Shown here: positions 33,153 through 37,803 of the stretch, piece by piece
How positions within the stretch are numbered: the first letter of the stretch is position 1
Layout of the letters: the number at the start of each line of letters is the position of its first letter
From: Verrucomicrobiota bacterium
GTDB taxonomy: Bacteria > Verrucomicrobiota > Kiritimatiellia > Kiritimatiellales > Tichowtungiaceae
Direction of reading: 5' to 3'
NCBI GenBank assembly: GCA_030153935.1
Contig: JASKKX010000011.1
Location: forward strand, 1-37,803
Length of the DNA stretch: 37,803 nt
Notes under the pieces: generated by a model
Database searches by the model: none
Told to the model about the DNA's origin: nothing
The model's input: the letters and a program-made list of their open reading frames with translations, nothing else
Position numbers and translations under genes: made by a program

Positions 33153-34565
33153 ATGGCAAAGGCTGACAAGTCAAAGACCAGAAGCGCACGGGGAACCGGG
33201 CGTTTATACAAGCGCACACCGGACGGACAGGAACACCGGGCAGACTCAAAGGTGCAGGGTGTGTTCTGGATTCAGTACACACTAAACGGCAAGCGGCAAC
33301 GGCACGCCCTGACCGGAACGGACGGCAAGCCGATCACCGACCTGCGGAAAGCTGAAGCCGAACGCAAGCGACTGACCGCCCCGCTTCGTGCAGGTAAACA
33401 GGTCGAACAGCTAAAGGCTTTGACCGCCGCCCTTGCACAAGCTGAAGGCGTGGAAGTTCAAGCCGTTGAGGATGCCCGCCCGGTTCTGCGGATTGCTGAC
33501 GCTTGGGAAGCGTACATTCAAAGCCCTGACCGACCGGATAGCGGGGAGAGCACCCTGCGAGATTATGCCGGGCACTGGACACGGTTTACAGATTGGACTG
33601 AACTGCAAGACCCGAAGCCTATGAGCCTGCGCGATATAACCCTGAAACACGCGCAAGACTACGCCGCAACGCTGAACGGGGGAACCGGGACAAGCCCGAA
33701 CACCTACAACAAGCACACCGCCTTTTTAAAGCTGTTCTTTCGGGTGCTACAGGATGCCGCCGGGATGAAGGAAAACCCCTTCGATAAAATACGCCGCAAG
33801 AACCTGAAGACGAACAGCCGCCGGGAGCTGACCATTGCCGAACTGAAAGACGTTCTGGAAGAGGCCGAAGGCGAACTGCAAACCCTTCTGTTTATCGGAA
33901 CCTTTACAGGCCTGCGCTTGGGGGATTGTTGCACCCTGACTTGGGGCGAAACCGATTTAGACCGGGGGCTGATTCGCCGGGTGCCGAACAAGACCGCCAA
34001 AAGCGGCAAGCCTGTTTTAATCGGCATACCCGCCGCCCTGCACGCCAAGCTTTCAGAGACTCCAAAAACGAAGCGCAAAGGATACGTTCTGCCGAAATAT
34101 GCCGCGCTCTATACATACCAGAACAGCAACGGCTTGACCGTTCGTCGGGGGGATATTACCGACGAAATTCAGAAGGTCTTCAAAGATTGCAAAATCAGAA
34201 CGCACAAAGAAGGCACCGGGTTTATCACGAACCCCAAAACCGGAAAAAAGGAAAGCACCGGAAAGCGGGCTGTTCTGGAAGTCGGTTTCCATAGCCTGCG
34301 GCACACTTGGGTTTCATTGCACGCCGCCGCAGGGACACCGCAAGCCGTCATTCAGAACGTGATAGGGCATAGCAACCCTTCAATGACAGCCCATTACACA
34401 CACGTAAACGAAGAGACCGCCCGACGAACTGCGGGGGTGCTGACTCTGAACGAACCCGAACCGACCGCCCGGATTGTGCCGGATTGGATACGGGAAAAAC
34501 TCAAGACCATGACTGCGAAGAACTGGAAGGCCATCCGGGCCGAATTGATGGGGGGTGCAGAATGA
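33153..34565 (+). CDS. Tyrosine-type site-specific integrase
   Basis: A 470-residue recombinase that inserts and excises the element at tRNA-Arg. The catalytic set is visible: Arg255 in FTGLRLGDCCTLTW, His380 and Arg383 in HSLRHTW, His406 in GHSNPSMTAHYTHV, and nucleophile Tyr415. A Lys-rich beta-hairpin (NKTAKSGKPVLIGIP) fits the catalytic Lys region. The first ~75 residues form an arm-binding region and ~110-215 a core-binding SAM-like domain. A ~20-residue basic insertion (KTGKKESTGKRA) precedes the HxxR box. ATG 33153 follows AAGGGGG. Its stop overlaps the next start as ATGA. Confidence 0.95.
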   Translation: MAKADKSKTRSARGTGRLYKRTPDGQEHRADSKVQGVFWIQYTLNGKRQRHALTGTDGKPITDLRKAEAERKRLTAPLRAGKQVEQLKALTAALAQAEGVEVQAVEDARPVLRIADAWEAYIQSPDRPDSGESTLRDYAGHWTRFTDWTELQDPKPMSLRDITLKHAQDYAATLNGGTGTSPNTYNKHTAFLKLFFRVLQDAAGMKENPFDKIRRKNLKTNSRRELTIAELKDVLEEAEGELQTLLFIGTFTGLRLGDCCTLTWGETDLDRGLIRRVPNKTAKSGKPVLIGIPAALHAKLSETPKTKRKGYVLPKYAALYTYQNSNGLTVRRGDITDEIQKVFKDCKIRTHKEGTGFITNPKTGKKESTGKRAVLEVGFHSLRHTWVSLHAAAGTPQAVIQNVIGHSNPSMTAHYTHVNEETARRTAGVLTLNEPEPTARIVPDWIREKLKTMTAKNWKAIRAELMGGAE

Positions 34566-35176
34566 GAGACGAAATCGACGCTATGAACGAAGCAAGGATG
34601 GATATTGAAAGCGATGCGATAGAGGGAGAAATCATTGAGCAATTTATTCAACGCCTGATTCACCGCCGGGACAATCCGAAACGCCTGATGTTTGGGTATT
34701 GCTGGACAAGCAAAATCACAGACCTGTTCAACGAGCAACACCGCCGAATGATGGAAGCCGAAATTGACAAGGTTTTAAAAAGGCTAACGGATGAAGAAAC
34801 CACAGAATGGGATTTTGAACTGAACGAGATTCCCGAAATTGAACATTGGTTGGATTGGCTTGAAGAAGAAATGGAAGAAAGCTTTGAACGTTTTCTTGAA
34901 TATAAATGCAGACCCCTCAAACGAACGACACCCGAAATGAAGAGAGAGCTTGAGCTGCGGCTTGAGAAGCGAAGAAAACGCTATTCACAAGCCCGCCGTG
35001 AAAATTGGAAAGAATACCCGGATTTTTTGAATGAATATTTCAAAAGGAATCCTACTTACAAGCTGACCGATGGCCGCAGAGCCTGCGCGAAAAAGTTTGA
35101 TGTAACGCTGAGAACGATAGAGCGGCGGACAAAAGGCTATCGAAAACCCCGGACAAAAAAACTACCGACAAGCTAA
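34562..35176 (+). CDS. Charged hypothetical protein with C-terminal helix-turn-helix
   Basis: A 204-residue protein very rich in Glu, Arg and Lys. The middle (EIPEIEHWLDWLEEEMEESF, then ELELRLEKRRKRYSQARREN) is predicted helical or coiled. The last ~35 residues, RRACAKKFDVTLRTIERRTK, have the spacing of a helix-turn-helix. No enzymatic motif is seen and I do not recognise the family. ATG 34562 overlaps the integrase stop (ATGA), so it is translationally coupled to int and may be a partner in recombination or regulation. Confidence 0.7.
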   Translation: MRDEIDAMNEARMDIESDAIEGEIIEQFIQRLIHRRDNPKRLMFGYCWTSKITDLFNEQHRRMMEAEIDKVLKRLTDEETTEWDFELNEIPEIEHWLDWLEEEMEESFERFLEYKCRPLKRTTPEMKRELELRLEKRRKRYSQARRENWKEYPDFLNEYFKRNPTYKLTDGRRACAKKFDVTLRTIERRTKGYRKPRTKKLPTS

Positions 35177-35281
35177 AACGTCACAGTTAGATTGTCGGCT
35201 TAACCTTGTGTTTAAGTGCTTGCATGGAGACCGGAAAGCCCTTTTCCGGACGGTACAAAACCAAACCCATGGAGGCACAAG

Positions 35282-35560
35282 ATGCAGAAACAAATGACCG
35301 ATACCGGGGATGTTCTAATCATCACCCGACCGACCGATGAACAGCGGCAGAGAATCAAAGCCGCTCTGAATAAATCAGCCCCGGCACTGCCCGAAACGCT
35401 GACTAGAAAACAGGCCGCTAAGATTTTCGGAGTTCATCCCGGAAGTTTGAAACGATGGGAGAAGGCCGGGAAGCTTCACCCGATTAAAATCACCCCGCGC
35501 TGTTTGCGCTACAACGCCGCAGAAGTCCGCGCTATGATCGAGGGGGGTGCCGCCATATGA
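35282..35560 (+). CDS. Small MerR/AlpA-like helix-turn-helix protein (excisionase candidate)
   Basis: A 92-residue protein. Residues ~38-90 (LTRKQAAKIFGVHPGSLKRW, EKAGKLHPIKITPRCLRYNA, AEVRAMI) form a MerR-like winged HTH, as in AlpA/Xis recombination directionality factors and helix_turn_helix_17 proteins. ATG 35282 has GGAGG 7 nt upstream; an earlier ATG has none. A 7-bp hairpin (CCGGAAA...TTTCCGG, 35231-35249) lies in its 105-bp leader. Placed after int, an excisionase or element repressor role is likely. Its stop overlaps the next ATG. Confidence 0.72.
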   Translation: MQKQMTDTGDVLIITRPTDEQRQRIKAALNKSAPALPETLTRKQAAKIFGVHPGSLKRWEKAGKLHPIKITPRCLRYNAAEVRAMIEGGAAI

Positions 35561-35967
35561 AAACCCTATGCACCGCCGGAAGCTATTCAATCGGGATTCT
35601 GGACGATAAGAACTATGTTCTGTTTGACCACACGAAACCGAAGCGCAAAACCCGCAAGGGCGTTGAATCCGTGGAATATGAGTTTTCTTATTTTTCGCAG
35701 ATTGCGCAGGCCGTCAAAGAACTTGCCCGCCGGACGGCAAACGACACCGCCGCCGACTTGCGCGACTGGCTGAAAAAGTTCAACGCTACATGCGAGGAAC
35801 TGACAAGCCTGTTTTCAGGGGGTACAGCGTTGCAAGGGTTGACACCTGACCAACGGGACAAAACAGCGGATCAAACGCCGCCCCCCGCTTCTCCCCCGCC
35901 CGTGTCCGCCTGTAAATGTGAAACGCCCTGCGCCGTTTGCACCTGTTCAGATCGGGGGCAAAAATGA
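35557..35967 (+). CDS. Element protein of unknown function with Pro-rich, Cys-rich tail
   Basis: A 136-residue protein. The N-terminal half (SYSIGILDDKNYVLFDHTKP, FSYFSQIAQAVKELARRTAN) looks like a small alpha/beta phage accessory fold of the type often beside phage replication genes. The tail is Pro-rich (PPPASPPPVS) followed by CKCETPCAVCTCSD, five Cys that could bind metal. No function is recognised. It is ATGA-coupled to the genes on both sides. Confidence 0.65.
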   Translation: MKTLCTAGSYSIGILDDKNYVLFDHTKPKRKTRKGVESVEYEFSYFSQIAQAVKELARRTANDTAADLRDWLKKFNATCEELTSLFSGGTALQGLTPDQRDKTADQTPPPASPPPVSACKCETPCAVCTCSDRGQK

Positions 35968-36473
35968 AGCTGTTAAACGTCACTCCCCTGACCGATGCAG
36001 GGAACGTCCGCGCCATTGTCGAAGTCGAAACACCGGACGGCGACACCTTCACCTGCCGGATAGTTAAACAAGACGGTTTCCGCGCCTGCCTTGTGCCACC
36101 CGAAGGAATCACCTTCTCGCATAAAGAGAAACGGAAGCTACAGCGCGAAGCCGTTACTGCATGGGCTAACCAGATCAGCGGCTCGCTCGACGGGCTTCTG
36201 ATATCGGAAAAGGTTTATAAGGGTTCACGCATGAACCGCCTGCACGTTCAGCTTAAAGCCTTCTGCACGGTATGCGACCGCAACACGCCTTCGGAGTTTT
36301 CCGAAACCGAAAAAGGACTGATACGAAACGCCTGTTTTTTCTGCGGTACGTTGCGGAAGGGCAAGCCATACGTCAGCCAGGAATATGTCGAACGGCATTG
36401 CGAAAAGATTGACCGACTCAACGCCCGCCAGGGTTCAGGAGACCGCTATGTTGAAAAATCAAAAGTGGTATGA
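35964..36473 (+). CDS. Unknown element protein with two Cys pairs (zinc-ribbon candidate)
   Basis: A 169-residue protein. The N-terminal part (VRAIVEVETPDGDTFTCRIV) is beta-rich. The C-terminal part has FCTVCDRN and ACFFCGTLRKGKPYVS, two CxxC pairs about 30 residues apart, typical of a zinc ribbon, with CEK and His nearby. ATG 35964 overlaps the previous stop. Its end overlaps the next gene by 26 nt in another frame. The family is not recognised. Next to a polymerase-like gene, a DNA-binding or adaptor role is plausible. Confidence 0.62.
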   Translation: MKLLNVTPLTDAGNVRAIVEVETPDGDTFTCRIVKQDGFRACLVPPEGITFSHKEKRKLQREAVTAWANQISGSLDGLLISEKVYKGSRMNRLHVQLKAFCTVCDRNTPSEFSETEKGLIRNACFFCGTLRKGKPYVSQEYVERHCEKIDRLNARQGSGDRYVEKSKVV

Positions 36474-37614
36474 CCTGCGCCCGGCAAAAGCGTTGCTCGA
36501 TTATGTCTTTGAAAACTATCCGCTGACCACGACCGACCAGAAGGTTTATCGAGCTTTCCAATCATTGGAAAGTCAGCAGGATGGGTTGAGTAAAGACATT
36601 GTTGCCAATCATCGCACAATCATGCGTTGCGCTAAAGTTAGCCTAAACACGGTCAGAGCGGCTTTAAAGCGGCTGACAGATGCGGGTTTGATTGAGTACA
36701 AGCCCGGCTCAAGAGACTACGCACAGCGTAAAGCATCACGAATCAGGCGGCTGTCCATCGCAGAGCTGAAAGCGAAACAGGTTCAGGAACAACCCGCGCA
36801 CCGACTGGCGGCAATTCTCAACAAACGGCGCATCCAATACGGCAAAGAAACCGTTCAGCCAAAATATCGCGTAGCGGTTTCAAATCGGCTCTATGCCCGC
36901 GAACCCAACGTGCAGAGCAAAAAGAAACTTAGACCGAAGCGACTGGCGGCAGGATGCAAAGACGGAGAAGTTTTAATCGAACTCGACTTTGTTGCAGCAG
37001 ATGCGTCTGTAATCGCCCAAACGCTAGGACGGGAAAAAGACGGTTATCAGATCATCGCAGAGAACGAATGGCTAGGCCGCGACACCGTGAAAAAATTGTT
37101 CAATCCGGTTGTTTATGCCCGCTCAACCGCGACAGCCAAAGCTAAACACTACGGAATCAAATCGCCCGAAGGCTTGGCGTTCATCGCAGAGGTGGACAAC
37201 CTGCGGGACAGGATGCGCAAACCGGACGGAAAGAATGTCAGGAGCGTAACGACTGCCACGGGAACCATCATCACCGCAAACCCAAAGAAGAAAGTTCACA
37301 AAGGCACTTTGCTTTCATACTACGCACAGGGAACCATTGCCGACTTCATCAATCGCGCCGCGCTCAAAATCATAGAACTGGAATCTTCCAAGGGTTGGAG
37401 AGTAGCTATCCCTTGCCATGATTCGCTTTACATCATCGCCCAGCCTGAACACGAACGGGAGTTGGCCGAAATCATACTGGCTGAAACGGAGGGGTGCGGG
37501 TTGAGCATGAGGCTGAAGGCGAAGAAATGGAGGAGGAGCGGGCACCCCCAACTATGTAACCCAAGGGAGTATCAAAAAAGTGGTACATCTGCGCACATCA
37601 CCCCCGCCGCATAG
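36448..37614 (+). CDS. Winged-helix plus family-A-type polymerase-like protein
   Basis: A 388-residue protein. Residues ~28-95 form a winged HTH (VSLNTVRAALKRLTDAGLIE), as in plasmid and phage initiators. Residues ~170-345 resemble a minimal family-A polymerase core: motif A LIELDFVAADASVIAQTLG (Asp180, with Asp185 where Pol I has the steric-gate Glu), motif B RDTVKKLFNPVVYARS (Arg211, Lys215, Tyr223, spacing R-x3-K-x7-Y), the QGT segment YYAQGTIADFINRAALK, and motif C PCHDSLYIIA (His324-Asp325). No 3'-5' exonuclease is present. T7-type RNA polymerases share the R-K-Y and HDS patterns, so DNA or RNA polymerase cannot be decided. ATG 36448 has AGGAG 7 nt upstream. It could initiate or prime element replication. 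Confidence 0.7.
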   Translation: MLKNQKWYDLRPAKALLDYVFENYPLTTTDQKVYRAFQSLESQQDGLSKDIVANHRTIMRCAKVSLNTVRAALKRLTDAGLIEYKPGSRDYAQRKASRIRRLSIAELKAKQVQEQPAHRLAAILNKRRIQYGKETVQPKYRVAVSNRLYAREPNVQSKKKLRPKRLAAGCKDGEVLIELDFVAADASVIAQTLGREKDGYQIIAENEWLGRDTVKKLFNPVVYARSTATAKAKHYGIKSPEGLAFIAEVDNLRDRMRKPDGKNVRSVTTATGTIITANPKKKVHKGTLLSYYAQGTIADFINRAALKIIELESSKGWRVAIPCHDSLYIIAQPEHERELAEIILAETEGCGLSMRLKAKKWRRSGHPQLCNPREYQKSGTSAHITPAA

Positions 37615-37634
37615 TATCAAAAAAGCGGTACATC
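37568..37634 (+). repeat. Two 22-bp direct repeats (iteron-like)
   Basis: The copies at 37568-37589 and 37613-37634 differ at one of 22 positions (core ATCAAAAAAGYGGTACATC). The starts are 45 bp apart. The first copy lies in the end of the polymerase-like gene, the second just after it. An AT-rich iteron next to a putative initiator gene suggests an origin. Confidence 0.7.
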
Positions 37635-37653
37635 GGAGCAGAATTGATACTAT
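37611..37653. repeat. 10-bp inverted repeat over the second iteron
   Basis: ATAGTATCAA (37611-37620) is perfectly inverted as TTGATACTAT (37644-37653). The arms flank the rest of the second direct repeat. It may be part of an origin or operator; the 37654-37803 remainder shows no supported gene. Confidence 0.6.
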
Positions 37654-37803
37654 GAAACAAAGCCCTATGAATCAAAAAACCCTGTCTTCTTTCTTCCGGA
37701 CAATAAATGTACCCGTCTGCACCATAATAGCTCGCGTGCGTGACCAGTCCAAAAACTCAGGGGCGGGAGATGCCTACAGGTTTTAACCCTGCCTTTTTAT
37801 CCT

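Larger units (their letters stand above)
32973..37803 (+). mobile_element. Integrative element in tRNA-Arg(CCU), left part only
   Basis: The element starts at the split tRNA-Arg, carries a tyrosine integrase reading inward 130 bp away, then a run of six genes, most overlapping, all on the plus strand, and a repeat cluster. The right end is beyond the window. Gene content (integrase, MerR/AlpA-like small HTH, wHTH-polymerase) suggests a small replicating or phage-satellite-like element rather than a conjugative one; no capsid, mating or defence genes are seen in the visible 4.8 kb. Confidence 0.8.

Noticed and set aside
36062-36073. TAGTTAAACAAG shared by 33131 and 36062
   Set aside because: A 12-base match, one copy in a leader and one inside a gene, with no further copies or symmetry; likely chance.
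37652-37786. 44-residue open frame starting MKQSPMNQKTL after the repeats
   Set aside because: No Shine-Dalgarno, no family motif, and its ATG overlaps the inverted repeat.
32973-37803. CRISPR array or defence system in the tRNA-Arg element
   Set aside because: No repeat-spacer pattern and no recognised nuclease, toxin-antitoxin or restriction genes in the visible part.

Overview
The window looks like part of the chromosome of an anaerobic or microaerobic Gram-negative bacterium of the PVC group, most like Kiritimatiellota or Verrucomicrobiota. This is an inference. It rests on a secretin with an N-terminal TPR-like region, a lipoprotein-rich envelope gene set, superoxide reductase, flavin-dependent thymidylate synthase, and a ribosomal gene order rpsM-rpsK-rpoA-rplQ with no rpsD between rpsK and rpoA. 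No 16S rRNA is present, so the phylum cannot be fixed here.

Bases 1-6500: a truncated secretin gene, tRNA-Ser(GGA), an IS1380-type transposase scar, gcvH behind tRNA-Cys(GCA), panC behind tRNA-Leu(CAA), an HMGL-like aldolase joined in frame to a leftover tyrosine-recombinase N-terminus, and divergent thyX. Bases 6500-12300: a minus-strand block of orn, ackA and pta (acetyl-CoA to acetate, with ATP formation), a terminator, then infA-rpmJ-rpsM-rpsK-rpoA-rplQ. Bases 12400-20840: pdxH, a phospholipase D-like lipoprotein, a flavodoxin-like protein coupled to argH, an aldo/keto reductase, and the lysine operon lysA-dapA with a coiled-coil lipoprotein gene. Three helically phased dyads lie upstream of lysA.

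Bases 21000-30000 alternate live genes (tRNA-Arg(CCG), leuS, pyk, a GT28-type glycolipid glycosyltransferase, superoxide reductase) with decayed genes: IS256 transposase, gpmA, an unknown gene broken at a G6 tract, a DJ-1/PfpI protein and a GH3 beta-glucosidase. Bases 30000-32820 hold a tightly overlapped operon purD-purE-tsaC/sua5-low-molecular-weight phosphatase.

From 32973 to the right edge is one end of an integrative element inserted in a tRNA-Arg(CCU) gene. Only the 3' 50 nt of that tRNA remain here. A tyrosine integrase follows at once, then a run of small overlapping genes (a charged HTH protein, a MerR/AlpA-like excisionase candidate, two unknown proteins, one with Cys pairs). The run ends in a 388-residue protein that appears to join a winged-helix domain to a minimal family-A-type polymerase palm, with motifs A, B and C all visible. 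Near-identical direct repeats and an inverted repeat directly downstream resemble replication iterons. This element, with its compact putative initiator/polymerase, is the best candidate for something undescribed. A second theme is a recurring palindrome, TTCCAA-N3-TTGGAA, both between and inside genes.
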